In this document: positions 1 through 11,794 of the stretch, in pieces
Numbering within the stretch: position 1 is the stretch's first letter
How the letters are laid out: every line of letters starts with the position of its first letter
Assembly: GCF_024139115.2 (NCBI RefSeq)
Contig: NC_085141.1
Coordinates: forward strand, 394,529,124-394,593,123
DNA length: 64,000 nucleotides
Direction: 5' to 3'
Source of the DNA: Armigeres subalbatus
Lineage: Eukaryota > Arthropoda > Insecta > Diptera > Culicidae
Notes under the pieces: generated by a model
Seen by the model: the letters and a program-made list of their open reading frames with translations, nothing else
Told to the model about the DNA's origin: nothing
Database searches by the model: none
Position numbers and translations under genes: made by a program

Positions 1-1620
1 TTTCTTAAAGAGAGGGCAAATGAGGCCGTCCAACCAGCTAGCAGGCATTTCCTCGTCTTCCCATATTTTCGACATAATATGGTGCAGAACTTCATAAAGC
101 TGCTCACTGCCATGTTTGAGAAGTTCAGCCGGGAGCTGGTCCTTCCCCGCAGCCTTATTGTTTTTCAGCTCTTTAACAGCTTTTTTAACCTCATCTAGTG
201 TAGGCGACAGCACAGCTTGTCCATCGTCGCTAAAATTTATTCTGCACACCGATGCACCGTCACTTCCACTATTTAACAAAGTCTCGAAGTGTTGCTTCCC
301 CCTGGCAGCCACTTTGGTTTTATTTATCAGCAAATTCCCTTGTTGGTCGTTGCACATGACGGGAGATGGCGCTGTCTTTCTCTGCACGCCTTTGACAGAC
401 TCATAGAAGCTCCGCATATCGTTCTGCTTCATTTTTCCTGCGCCTCACTTATAACTTGTTCTTCGTACTCTTTCTTCTTCCAGCGGTGGGTTCGTTTTTC
501 GGCTTTCTTGCTTCCTTGTACCGATCTCTATTCGATCGGGTACCCGACACCAACATCCGGCTTCTGGCAACGTTTTTCTCGTCTGTCACTCTCTGACACT
601 CCACATCGATCCAACCCGTCCTGGGTCGCCTCTGTTCAGTGCCTACCACTCCTTGTGCTGTTGTGCTTACCGCTCCATGGATCGACTCCCATAGATCGTT
701 GATGTTGTCGCTAACGTTGATTGCACTTATCCGTTCGTCGAGCTTCTGGCTGCACTCAGCCGATACTCCTTCCGCTGACAATCGCTGGATATTGTAACAC
801 ATCGTTCGCTGTGATCTTTCGTTCGATACAGTTGACAACCGTGATCGAGTTTTACAGACAACGAGGTAGTGATCAGAGTCAATGTTCGGACCTCGATAAC
901 CTCTGAATGTCCGCACATCGATAACATCCGAGAAATGGCGCCCATCCACCAGAACATGGTCTATCTGGTTGCAAGTTTCGCCATTTGGGTGTCTCCAGGT
1001 ATACTTTCGGATGTTCTTTCGTGCAAAGTAGGTGCTACTGATGGCCATCCCTCTGGCAGCAGCGAAATTGACTAGCCGTAGGTCGATGTCATTGGTAGCG
1101 GAGTGAAGGCTCTCCCTACCGACGGAAAATGGGACGGAAAAAGTTCTCTCTACCGACCTGAGCGTTAGCGTCTCCGATAATAATTTTCACGTCATGCTTT
1201 GGGCACTCTCCATAGGCTTTATCAAGACATTTATAAAACGTGTCCTTCACGTCGTCGGATTTATCGTTTGTCGGTGCGTAAACGTTGATTAGGCTGTAAT
1301 TGAAGAATTTTCCCCGTATCCTCAACACAGATTCGTTCGCTAATGGGTTTCCACCGCATCACTCGCTTCATCTGCTTGCCCATCACTACGAAACCAACTC
1401 CATGCTCTGCTTTTTCACCACCGCTATGATAGATGTTATACTTGAATGCAGTGTTAGTCGTGGGGTCCACGGCACGGAATTCACGTTCTTCGGATCTAAG
1501 CCATCGGACTTCTTGAATAGCAGCCACGTTCTCACTCCAACCTTCTGCAGTTCGCGAACCAGAAGGCTCACTCGTCCAGGTTATTTTAGGGTTCTGACAT
1601 TCCAGGTACCGAGTTTCCAA
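1..1620 (-). pseudogene. RTE endonuclease-reverse transcriptase (5' part, frameshifted)
   Basis: This encodes the endonuclease that nicks target DNA and the start of the RT that copies element RNA at the nick. Visible endonuclease motifs in order are QEVRW, FKYNIYHSGG, INVYAPTND, GDANAQVGRE, IDHVLVDG and SDHYLVV. After a linker comes the RT entry motif LKNNKAAGKDQLPAELLKHG and then MPASWLDGLICPLFKK at the window edge. The reading changes frame near 1600, 1300, 1100 and 440, so this copy cannot make the full protein. The same endonuclease motif region reappears as a short fragment near 36.9 kb on the plus strand. Motif identity is clear; the exact clade within RTE-like elements is inferred. 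Confidence 0.8.
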
Positions 1621-2040
1621 TCATAGTCCTTATTTCGTTGCCGGGTCGGTTGCCAAAAATAACGTTCTCTTTTTCTTCTATCTCCATTTTTCTTGGTATT
1701 TGAGAGGCTTCAGTAAGCTACTTTACCGGGGTCGCGTTATCTACATCGCGATGATGGGGCTGCCACCTTAGCTGACGCGATACAGCATTTCGTTAATCAG
1801 CCGCTGGCTACCAGGCAGGCGCTGTTTGAGCTGCACCTCCTGGTGAACAGACGCTCGACGCGTACCTTCTCACTCTAACTGATGTCAGAAGGACAACTGT
1901 GCCCAGGCTGCACTACCAGCTAAGTACACAACCCTTAACTGGCGGTATTTTGTCATCGGACGACCCGTGGAAGCGTGAGATAGGGACTTGTGGGGACCAG
2001 AGCTCTGTTTGGCGCTCCTTCCTTGATGTCAACCCACCAT
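1..2040 (-). mobile_element. RTE-clade non-LTR retrotransposon, 5' half, cut by window edge
   Basis: The element runs right to left. Its 5' UTR lies at about 1630-2040, followed by an apurinic-type endonuclease (about 450-1600) and the start of the reverse transcriptase domain (1-440). The rest of the RT and the 3' end lie outside the window. The outer 5' boundary near 2040 is approximate because no target duplication can be checked. The layout and motifs match the RTE type common in mosquitoes. A 3' part of a similar element lies at 38.45-39.83 kb on the opposite strand, but the two pieces do not overlap in content. Confidence 0.85.
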
Positions 2041-2721
2041 TTTGCAGCTCATAAGATATGTTATTTCGTTTAATTCATGATACACACGAAGCTCCGGAGG
2101 TATCGACGTGCTATTTTCTGATATAAAATAGCTATACAAACACAAAAGTTTTGATAAATCTCAACTAATTACATGTTTTCGGCAGGAAAAGTTGATTGCC
2201 GATAATTAGCACTAACTACGTACGAGCCTATCAGCCAAAATGAGCAGCTGAATTAGGGTATACTACCCAGAAGCTGGGTACCAAAAACAGAAGTACCAAA
2301 AACGATGTTTGGTAGAGTGATATTGTACCGCGGATGACAGGTGTGATATTGTACCGTGAATAGTTAAGATTCTTGGTCCTTGTCCTTGGAATCTACTGAG
2401 GTTATTTTCAAATGTATTAATGATTTTATTTGAGCTTTTTAAAAAAAAAACTAAGCTTCAATAAATATTGTTGAAATAATAATACTTTACCATTGATATT
2501 ATCTTAGTAAATCTTGTTATAACAATAAATGTTGTCGTATTGTCTATAATATGTGATGATATAAAAACAACAATCGGATTTGTTGGTTCAAATGTGAACA
2601 GTTTTCTGTTCGTGTATCATAAGCTTCAGAATGATTGAAGTATTATTGCAAGGTCTCGCTGTTTTGATTTTTGGCTGAGATTTATCTCATCAAAGGCGCA
2701 CCCCTTATCAATCATAACTTA
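2041..2721. other. AT-rich spacer without recognised gene
   Basis: No coding signal was recognised. Two short local duplications are visible: a gtaccaaaaac motif around 2278-2300, and gtgatattgtaccg at both 2317-2330 and 2343-2356. Confidence 0.4.
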
Positions 2722-2970
2722 GGCGGATACAAATATTTAAAAACAATTATGTTCCCCCCTCGGAATTTTTTGCCCAAAAATAATATTTTCAGGGGGCAAC
2801 AAAATTCAGATAATTTTGAGAATTTTCAAAACATTCTTTAACAAATCCGAGGATTTTTTTGATTTTTTTTTATTTTATTTTAATAGTTTTTTATACCCCC
2901 CTCCCCCCTTGACTTTCCGGAGACCAATAGGACATTATGTTAATTAATTATTTGTAACGGCCTTACTGCT
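2722..2970 (+). repeat. Dispersed repeat A, copy 1
   Basis: This shares an ordered set of blocks with 27351-27970 and 51488-52030: gcggatacaaatattt, gggggcaacaaaa, a T-rich tract, a C-rich tract, ggagaccaatagg, and a tail reading tttgtaacggcctta. It has no coding capacity. Copies 2 and 3 are both interrupted by other insertions, so this is the only uninterrupted copy here. Confidence 0.75.
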
Positions 2971-3080
2971 TTTATGAGAAAATCAAAACAATAATATAAA
3001 CTGTTATTTGGCCATGCATCGGAGCCATAGCCATATCCTAGCATATAACCAGTAAAGCACCAAACCCGGATTTTAGCTCT

Positions 3081-4381
3081 ATCTACAAGACCATTTCAAT
3101 CTGAGATCGAAGTATGTCTTGGTAGTCAACGGATGTATTTTCGTCCCCAGAAGAATTTTCTCCCGTAATTCTCCCGCACCTATTAAAGCTCTCAAGCCAT
3201 TGAATAAATTTTCATTCGTTTTTGCTGAAGAAGAAGCACCTGAAGCATCCAGAAGTCGTTGCAGTTAATCGTTGTTCCAACAAGAAACGTTGATGGGCGA
3301 CAAATCTGTTTTTCATCTGTGTTGTCCAAGAAGAGGATTTCGTGCGATCCTGTCTGATCATCAAATACAGCTTATTTAGTGCCGTTTCCGTGGCGTGCCT
3401 ACGTCGAGGAAATTGTGATTACTATGGATTGGAGCATTTCAAGCTTAGCAGTTTTGGATGAGAGATTTGTCGGTGGTTTGATGTTTCAACAATAAATCCA
3501 TTAATCAAACTAACCAACCATCAAAACAATATAAGTAGGAGCAATCAGGTAGAATTCGCCAAACTTACATGCATGGGGACACGTTTGACCTATCAAAATT
3601 CTGCTTTGGTATCGATGAACTGGTGAATGACCATGAGAACGTTATTTCGTATGGCAGAATTTCACCAAGGAGTAAACTAAAAATACTAGACTCAAGATGA
3701 AGATAAACGCACTGGATTTTTTGCTAGGATGGATCAAACATAACTGTTGCAGCGATAGCGACAGCCTTGAAATTAACAGCTAGCGGAACTCCTCAACTAT
3801 GAACACCACACCAATCTCCAAATCAGCCAAGTTGGGAATTGCGGCCACTACTGTTGTTGACGTCTTGGATATCCTGGTGCGCCCTTTAAAGACTGGATCT
3901 ATTTTGATAGTGGATAAACTCAACTGGTGAGCACGTTCCAATTCTCTCCTTTCTTTTTTGAATTGCTTTATAAATTTAAAAACTTGAAAATTGAACACTA
4001 AATACGTACAGGGCATCGTTTGCTTCTATTGCCACGATTACGGTGGGAGTTCCAGGTATCCGGTTCACGCTTTGGTCGGCAACGGTGACTCTTCTCGACC
4101 TTCTATTCTCTGAGCAGTTAGTACAAATAAGGGCGTCCTTGAGAAGTTTTGCTGTACCTGTTATGAACGACTAGTACATCCCATTCCCTGCAGATAGTGC
4201 AAACTTTCTTGCTTCAGAAGAGAATCCTTTTTGTAGTACTAGTCTTCGTAACAAAATGGGCACCATTATGGAGCATGAGATATGATCGAATTATTCGTAG
4301 TACTACTTGATCAACACCCCCAGATGGGTGAGGGATAGAGGATGACGCATACACACACATCTACAAGACCATTTCAATCTG
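3081..4381 (+). mobile_element. Insertion flanked by 23-bp direct repeats
   Basis: A 23-bp sequence beginning atctacaagaccatttcaat is present exactly at 3081-3103 and 4359-4381. The 1255 bp between ends in a short CA-rich run (acgcatacacacac), which resembles the simple-repeat tail of an element inserted by target-primed reverse transcription. No RT or transposase is visible inside. The interval could be an unclassified SINE-like or LINE-derived unit, or a segment bounded by recombination between two short repeats. Confidence 0.45.
3799..4174 (+). CDS. Possible two-exon small protein, unrecognised
   Basis: An ATG at 3799 opens 42 codons plus two bases to 3926. A gtgagc donor at 3927 and an acag acceptor ending at 4011 would remove 85 bp. 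Reading resumes in frame at 4012 for 53 codons to TAG at 4172-4174. The joined product is 96 residues, begins MNTTPISKSAKLGIAATTVV and ends AVPVMND. It is rich in small hydrophobic residues, with a weakly hydrophobic stretch around residues 60-75. An in-frame stop lies at 3781-3783, just upstream. No family was recognised. The intron-like block sits inside a unit that may be a retro-insertion, which should have lost introns, so this may be a chance frame. An unrelated 78-residue frame runs on the other strand. Confidence 0.22.
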
Positions 4382-4384
4382 GAG

Positions 4385-4640
4385 AATTTGTTGAGTAACA
4401 AGAATTACCGTGTGTTCTTCGAACTACCAGTTCATAAAAAGTTAGTACGTATTCAAACCCCTAACTTTTATCACCAGTCAGTTCTGCCAAGGGCAATGAA
4501 TCAAAGTTTTTTTCAACTAACTGTCAGCCTCAAACAAGAGGAATTTGAGTGTTTCAACCATCTGCCGGGTAAAGTTAATTTTGTTTTACTCCAGAAACTG
4601 CTATTGGTATAGAGGACTAAATGCCATGAATCCCTGAATT
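4385..4640 (+). repeat. Dispersed repeat shared with 42.17-43.05 kb
   Basis: The block around 4431-4490 (aaaagttagtacgtatt, then cagtcagttc) and the block around 4568-4625 (taaagttaattttgtttta, then gaggactaaat) each have a diverged partner at 42170-42240 and 42960-43020, in the same order and orientation. The distance between blocks differs greatly in the two copies. A 74-codon frame in this copy is not conserved in the other, so it is probably not a gene. Confidence 0.5.
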
Positions 4641-6366
4641 ATCACAACTTATTGCCGTCGCTTAAAAATGGATTAGGCTAGGGCTTAGTTTTGTAGATCT
4701 TTCATCGTAAAACACTACGCAAAAGTGAATCTACCCAGCGAGAAATCTCTACCAATATTAATAGACTTAATTTTAGCCTTCACAAACGTAGAGTACTTCC
4801 AGAATCCATAACATCATGTTTTCTCACCATTCACATTCAAAAGCTCATCCACCCTCATGATCTCCAATAAACGGGTGGTTAACGGCATATCATCACTAAT
4901 GAGTGAAAGGTATGCAGCAGATACCAGAGAGTAAGACAAAACCACGCTTATGCAACGACGATCGACAGGCGATGATCCAATCCACCCGGGTTGCATCAAA
5001 TATTTGTGTGCGGATGATGACCATCACTACCGTTCATCGACGATAGCGAGTTTGTATTGGACTGATGCAAACAACAATCGTAAAACAAGCGCGGGGCTTC
5101 CCAGTTTTTATTTTTGGTTGGAAAAATACGATAATTGTTCGAGCAAGTGTCTGCACGGCTTAATGACCGCACTTCCTCATTCGGATAAAATCACTAACAG
5201 TGCCAGTATATGGTGCAAAATTTGCTTTAATACCACCAAAGAGTAAATCTTAGGTTTCAGAAATGTTGTTAACCTTCGCCTCGTTAATATTCACTCGAAA
5301 CTAATGACAGGAATAATGCATCGGTCATAAACGTAAATCACCCAGCGTGCTTTCAACTCTGATCAGACTGCTTCCGCGCCTTACTCAGCTACGGGTGAAA
5401 CTCCACTTGAGAGAATAAATTACTTTGCATTTTAAGTATCAACGCCTTCGTAGTAATTTCTATGGTGAAACAATTTATCTTCAACTTAACGTTGCAAAGC
5501 TGTTTTATGACTGAAAAAGACATATCATTCCTGTGTCATGATCCTGTTTTAGTTTTTTTCTATACGCATTTTGACAGTTCTGAGTGCACATCACGCTGGA
5601 ATCACACAGTCTGTTCGTGATATTAGCTCGCATCAAATCGTGTTCTGTTAGTTAAGCGTCAAAGCTTCTTTGAACTGTACAATCTGAGTCATTAGGAGGC
5701 GTAGATTATTATTAAGATGATATACATTGTCTTAAAATGGCACCACTTCCATCGAACAAACAGTTTTGAATCCAACCTAGACCTTTCTGTTTTCATAATG
5801 ATCATGATTGATATCATCCGACAAAACAACTTTTCATCTACCTGCTCAATTATATTGAAAAGTAGTTCACCCATGAAATAACATCAGCAATCAAACAAGT
5901 TTAACCGCATTATTGTGACAGTGATTCGAGTTGGTTGAAGTGCTCCTCCTTGATAGCGTTAAGAATCAGGAAGAGTATGATGATCGTTTCACCAGAAGCA
6001 CAAAGCTACACACTCAGTTCAGCTCGGCATTTTTTGATTCTTTTACCGAGATCCGCACAGCCGAGCGTTCGGTTCGAGAGTGAAAAAGTAATTTGCTTAT
6101 TGCAGCACTCAAGAATGCCGCTGTAATCATACGTCAGTTCAACCGATATCTCAGCTATTAAACTTGAACTAACCGAGATTTTCATAGCCGAGATCGGTGA
6201 AAAAAAATTAGTTTGTATAGCTGCAACGTACGTATAGGGGAGGATATCTCAAAACGCCACTGAGAAAAAATAATCCGGGGAAGAGGCGTTCAAAGGCGAT
6301 ACTACTTTTACTTTGTGCTGGCTTTTGTTCTTCCTTTCAACTCAGTTGACGTTAGTTTTCCATATG
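4641..6366. other. No recognised gene; unassigned 98-codon frame
   Basis: A plus-strand open frame at 4950-5246 has no recognisable motif and ordinary base composition for the region. Around 6040-6200 several ccgagat motifs occur in both orientations, suggesting a worn terminal-repeat element, but I cannot delimit it. Nothing else is supported. Confidence 0.3.
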
Positions 6367-7436
6367 GCTATACCAAGTCATGCAAAAACGGGATTGATAC
6401 AAGACGGGTTGGTAGTCATATGGGAACTGCTTCTGTCTCAGGCACAGGAGGTCGTAGGTTCAATCCCAGGTCCGTTCAATTTTCCTACTTCGTACCTTTT
6501 GTTATATTTCTTATGTTCTAGCAATCGCTAGAACTGGAAATGGACCTCTATACCGTTTCAATTTCGATGCTATATACACCCAGTTCTTTTTTTTACACGG
6601 GTGGATTTTAGTCGATTATGACCTGTGGCGTTAATAAAACTATGAGTTAACCTCATGAAAAAATTCACAAAAAAATCAAATAAAAACCGTTTTCCATCTC
6701 ACTGAACATATATTCATCTCATCGCAAAACAAAGAAATACAGCATCTATCTCATCGCTTCTTTTTGCTAACACGCGTGCTCTCTGGTGAAAAAAAAATCA
6801 CAAAAATAAGAAACAAAACAAATTCCTTTCCATTGCTTTGTTTTTGATGGGATGGAAATAGGAGCTATGAGATAAAGTGCCGAACCGTTCCCCTATTTAA
6901 AAAGCTGTCAAAATCAGCTTAACCGGGAAATTAAAGAATACCAACCGTGTAAAAATAAATATTGGGTGTACCTTCAACTTGTAAGCTAGTTTCCAGCATC
7001 CAATTAGAAATTCTTATCTATCACATTGGCCGCTCGTTAACAAAGACGAACCTCTACGCTGCCTTTCGAACCTAACCCAAAACTTCCAATAAATTCCGTA
7101 TGAACTCGAAGAAAGTGCAGAGGTATATTCGGCTTGCCGTTGGCGAGTGATTGCATCATCATTTCCTGCCCATTCCCTACATTGACTTGCATTCTGACGT
7201 GGCAGGCGCCAGTATGATCTAACAAATGTGATCAGCAGTTCTTGTACATTGAAGATAAATGCTAGTCCCAAGCAAACATATGTTTGTTTTCTGTACAAGA
7301 ACAGCTGATATGACCAATAAGTATTATTATTTATAAGCAAGTATTATTTATATGACCAGTAAGTAATGGAGTAGCAATTACGGGCAGACAATCAAGCTCA
7401 AGCTCAAGCACATCTAGCTATACCAAGTCATGCAAA
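6367..7436 (+). mobile_element. tRNA-headed retro-insertion flanked by 20-bp repeats
   Basis: The 20-mer gctataccaagtcatgcaaa occurs at 6367-6386 and again at 7417-7436. The insert begins with a tRNA-like Pol III head: an A-box-like TAGTCATATGG at 6413-6423 and a B box GGTTCAATCCC at 6458-6467. It ends in a short tandem tail of aagctc units directly before the second repeat. Head, simple-repeat tail and long target duplication are the usual marks of a SINE or similar element. The insert is larger than an ordinary SINE, partly because a MITE lies inside at about 6690-6896. Confidence 0.55.
6690..6896 (+). mobile_element. MITE X, copy 1
   Basis: This block closely matches 56540-56745. Shared segments include catctcatcg, aacaaagaaatac, cgcttctttttg, ttcctttccattgctttgt and gatggaaataggagctatga. 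It ends in CGTTCCCCTAT, the complement of the ATAGGGGAACTGTTCC that opens the other copy, so the family has terminal inverted repeats starting TAGGGGAAC. The left end of this copy is worn. Confidence 0.6.
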
Positions 7437-7944
7437 CACTCTACCTAGCACAATATGTAGAAGTATTTCCAATTCACAAAGGCATAAAATGATATTGATA
7501 TTTATTGAAGTAAAAGAAATTCATACATACCTATGTATTTCAATATTAAGATGTACAGTTGTTTTGGACTACTTTACAAGTGCAAAATTCATCGTTAAAC
7601 AAAACACCTCCAATTAATTCTATACGGGATACCAAGACTTTCACGCAACAACCTGCTAGACGCATTGAACTGTTTTCCTGTAACAGTGATTCCCTAGCTT
7701 TCTTTCACACAAAGCGCAATGCCAAACAAATTTGTTTAGACAGCTTTCCAAAATATCGCGGTATAAATGAGGCACCATATGATATAACTGAGGCCTCAAA
7801 ATCGATTTTTTTTTAAATAAAACACATGCATATATTATTTGATTGAATGAAAATCCTACCTAACAGGTATGAATCGGAACTTCTATGACTATATTCTTTA
7901 ACTAATAATCCTTTATTTCAAAAAATATTTCTTAACACTCGAAC
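7437..7944. other. No recognised gene
   Basis: An 85-codon plus-strand frame (7559-7816) shows no known motif. The surrounding DNA is AT-rich with homopolymer runs. Confidence 0.3.
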
Positions 7945-9205
7945 ACACAATATGAGTAGATCTTGCATCGTAGGTATTTAAAACTAAAAAAAAAACAATT
8001 TTTTATGTACTAGAATATTACCTTAAGATACACATTTTTCTTATATTTATGTTGTAAAAACATCTTGATTTTTCTCAAAATTGAGAACACGAAATTGCGA
8101 AATACAAAGTGAAATAGAACCCAAATTTAATCATCTTTGAGAGGCACTGCTGATTTTTTGGCGGAAAAACTTTGTTTTATTTCTAAAAATCAAAATGTTC
8201 ACTCAAGAGCATAGTATGCATCGACCAAAAGTTTGGGTTCACTCTTTTTTGCCTTTCTCGTACAAAAAAGTTGTACCGAAAGGCTATCATTTCACTCCAA
8301 TATCGAACTTTTTATAGAAGTCTCGGACCCATGATTTTATATACCAATCGACTCAGCTCGTCGAGCTGAACAAATGTCTGTCTGTCCGTGTGTATGTGTG
8401 TGTGTGTGCAAACGAAAACCGAAAAAACATTAGCCACTTTTTCATATAGTAATTCTTAACCGATTTTCTCGCAACAAGTTGCATTCGACGGGGGACAAAC
8501 CCTCGTTGATCACTATTGAATTTGATAACGATCGACCATTGCGTTTAAAAGTTATTAAGAAAATGGAATCGAACTATGTAAGCGCCATATAAGGTTGGAG
8601 TCTTGGCTAAATGCGAGAAAGGCAGTGTCACCACTTGGTGAATTAAGTTGGGTTTTTCAGTATAAATTCAAGCAAAATATTCATTAAAGAAAGTGAGTTT
8701 CCAAACATAACATTAAGAACTGTACTTCAGCGATATTCGGCTAAAAGTGAACTAAATCGCATATCAAAAGATTGAACCCAAACTTATGACCGGTTCACCA
8801 TATAGTGGTGAACCGGTCATAACCGGTCATAAGCTATGTTCTTGAGTAAAAATTTTGATTTTTAAAAATAAAATAAAATTTTCCTTCGAAAAATCACCAG
8901 TGCCCTTCAAAGATGATCAAATTTGGGTTCTATTTCACTTTGTATTTCGAAATTTCGTAGGCTCAATTTTGAGAAAAATCAACATGTTTTTACAACATAA
9001 ATATAAGAAAAATGTTATCTTAAGGTAATATTTTAGTACATAAAATTGTAATTTTTAGTTTAAAATACCTACGATGCAAGATCTACTCATATTGTTTGTA
9101 TAGAGCTAACAATACCCGAAATCGGATGTAAGACGGCGAAAATACGGCCAAAAACTTTTGCCTATATTTTTCGAGGGTGAACCCAAACTTTTGGCCGGAA
9201 GTGTA
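7945..9205. mobile_element. Inverted-repeat element with arms of about 270 bp
   Basis: The left arm (about 7945-8220) and right arm (about 8825-9105) are reverse complements with scattered differences; both carry tatgagtagatcttgcatcg, tatttatgttgtaaaaacat and gtgaaatagaacccaaattt. The right end continues to CCAAACTTTTGGCCGGAAGTGTA at 9181-9203, a terminus of the Tc1/mariner type ending in TA. No matching outer terminus is present on the left, so that end is probably truncated. The motif AAAGTTTGGGTTCAC recurs internally at 8228 and, inverted, near 8775. The loop carries a second element at 8250-8624 and a small palindrome around 8785-8822. Confidence 0.6.
8250..8624. mobile_element. Small TIR element starting TGCCTTTCTCG
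   Basis: The termini are TGCCTTTCTCG at 8250-8260 and CGAGAAAGGCA at 8614-8624. The interior has a GT microsatellite (8390-8408) and no coding frame. It lies in the loop of the larger inverted-repeat element. No convincing target duplication is visible. Confidence 0.5.
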
Positions 9206-10401
9206 TATCTGCTAATAAAACATTTCGTCGTGCAGCGCATCGGACTCTTTATGGACAAAATAATCCGCTAGATGTGTGTTGTCAACGCTTTAATGATGTG
9301 TACCACTTGTGTACCACTATGTCGAAAAATGTGTTTAGATCTAAGATTAATATTTAAGTTAATATTTTCGAAGACTCAAACAAATAAACAAAATTACATT
9401 TTGCATATAACCAATTACCTTTTGTTATTTAAGGTGCATGTACTTCATCTTTCTGATTGCTGACATTCTATTTCAGTAACATTGTGACCACATGTGTTTT
9501 ATCTTATTTTTAAATACAAAACAAGGTTTCATGGTAATGAATAAATTGTTGACAATTGGACGTCAGTAAATAGTTACAATGTGGCATCCAAAACCAAAAT
9601 ATTTCCGTTACTGTAACATGGAAATGTTACGGATGACTTGCTGTGCAACCTCATGTGTGACAGTATAGTTTGTTGCATAGTGGCACAAATTTTTGCGCTT
9701 TTTTGGTTGCTCTACTGTTACCGATATAGTTACAGTTATAAATATTTCACTAATGAATTTGTCGCATATAAGTCACCGTGGTTCAATTGTGACAACCTGT
9801 GCTACTTGGGAAACTAAGCCAAATTTTATCAGGAATTTGATCGGTCCAAAATATGACCTATATTACGGATTCAGGACGTTCTGGCGAACCTGTTACGGGG
9901 TTACTTTACGAAAATAGCCGAATGTCATCATGTGACACATCAAATTTCATAATTTCATAAATTATTTCTATCTATGGTACCAGTTCAAAGATCAGTTTTA
10001 GTAAATAAGCAAACCCCATCATGCAGCTTAGTTTATTCGTCGTTTCCAATAAAATACCTAAAATAATCATTTCCGAAGTATGCGATCTGAGAAACGGCCA
10101 ACAGCTAACATCCAATTTAAATCCGGAATAACTCCAGAATCAAGCATCCAGTATTGGAAATCTGTAAAACTTCTGAAACTTCAATAAATACCAAGGGTGG
10201 TAACGGAATTTTATTCAATAAATGCATTCAAAATCAGAACAGTTATTAAAAATCACTCTAATAAAGAATAAAAAAAAAAATGAAAAAAAAGTTATTTTCA
10301 ATTGTAAGAGATTGCAACTGGTAGAATGGATATTATGACGTTGACTTTCTCAGTCTATTTTTTTTTTCCTTTTTGGGTACATTTTCCACTGCGGCCAGGG
10401 C
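9206..10401. other. AT-rich spacer without recognised gene
   Basis: I see only short frames, including a 74-codon one at 9693-9917, and no family motif. Poly-A and poly-T runs lie near 10270-10290 and 10360-10370. Confidence 0.3.
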
Positions 10402-11673
10402 CCTGTAGCATAATCAGACTAATAATATTAGCTACAAGTTACAAGTTACAAGTCAAAAAATTACAAGTACTTGTAATTTGTGTTGCATAAAAGTGATTTG
10501 CCAACTACTAATATTATTTATTAGTACTCGTATTATTAGTAAGGTTGAAATGACAAGTCTATCAGGTTCATTTACCTGTCAAAATTCATCCGACAGTTCA
10601 CTGTCAATGCGGCGATAAATGGTTTGTTTATGTTTTCTGCAAGTTTTTGCATAGAATTCTGCGATAGATATACACGGAAAACGAATTTATTATCCTTCTC
10701 TCTTTAATGTATATTGATTCAATCCGGTTTCTTGGTATTGGCATGGTATTGAAGTGATTTTCTACGTGGTTTTTATATGCGGATTTTGGGATTTACATGG
10801 GTTTCAGCTATTGCGATTTGTACTTGCGGGTTTCAATTTATGTGTTTTACGAAACTTATGCGGATTTGGATTTTTTTTAGTCCAATAATTGAAATTGTTG
10901 AAACTATTATGAAATTAAGGCGATTTCTTGAAAGATAAATCATTTCAAAATTTAAGTTCAAAATACTTACATAATATCGTATCAAATTTTATTAAAAATT
11001 TAAGTAGTTTTTCTTTATTTTCCAGCATGATTGTTATCAAGAATAGGGCAAGATGCATGGCCCGACCCGAGATTGTTCAGTACAACAACTCACATTTGAA
11101 TCAAGTCATTTTTAGGTAAACTAAAGTTACTAAACTTTGCTCTGGGTAATATGTTTTTACGTGGATTAAGGTAAACAACGTGGTGTTAGAAGAGTCATTT
11201 TACACTAAATTGACGTCAGCACTTAAAGTATTTCTTTTTTTTGAGTTTTTTGAAAAATTTCATGATTCTCAGTTTTGTATTGGAACAAGAAATTTATTCT
11301 TAGTGCATAGTATTTCACTGTATGATAATTTAATGCACTTTGGATAATAGTTTCTTTTTATTTTAAATCGTTAAAACAATAAAACGATGTATATTTGCTT
11401 TCCACAGCTGAAATAATAAAATAAAAGCTACTTGTAAATTAAATTACAGCACCATTCATACTTGTAAAAGAAACTACAAGCCAACGCTAATAATTTGTAC
11501 TTGTATTTTCTTTATGCAACAGTTACTTGTAAATTACACTAATATTATTAGTGCGCTTTACTTGTAATATTAGACTTGTAATTTGATACTTGTAGATTCA
11601 TTATGCAACAGAAAAATACAAGTTACAAGCTACTCTACTAATATTATTAGTAAAATTTCGATTATGCTACAGG
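10402..11673. mobile_element. 1.27-kb TIR element with acaagt/acttgta subterminal repeats
   Basis: The ends are CCTGTAGCATAATC at 10402-10415 and its exact complement GATTATGCTACAGG at 11660-11673. Inside each end there are clusters of (t)acaagt/acttgta motifs and ctaataatattag motifs on both strands. No transposase frame is present; the longest internal frame is 63 codons. Non-autonomous DNA transposons often have such subterminal repeats, which may bind transposase. Only a doubtful 3-bp flanking match (gcc) is visible, so the superfamily is unassigned. Confidence 0.65.
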
Positions 11674-11794
11674 CCTCAGTTAGTTGACCTATTGTGGCAG
11701 GCCCCGTTTTAATGTTTGTGCCTTATCAGTGTTTCATATCACTATGAATTTGAGTGACTTCCACTTGCTGATTGTAGGCATTTTCCCAATAAGG

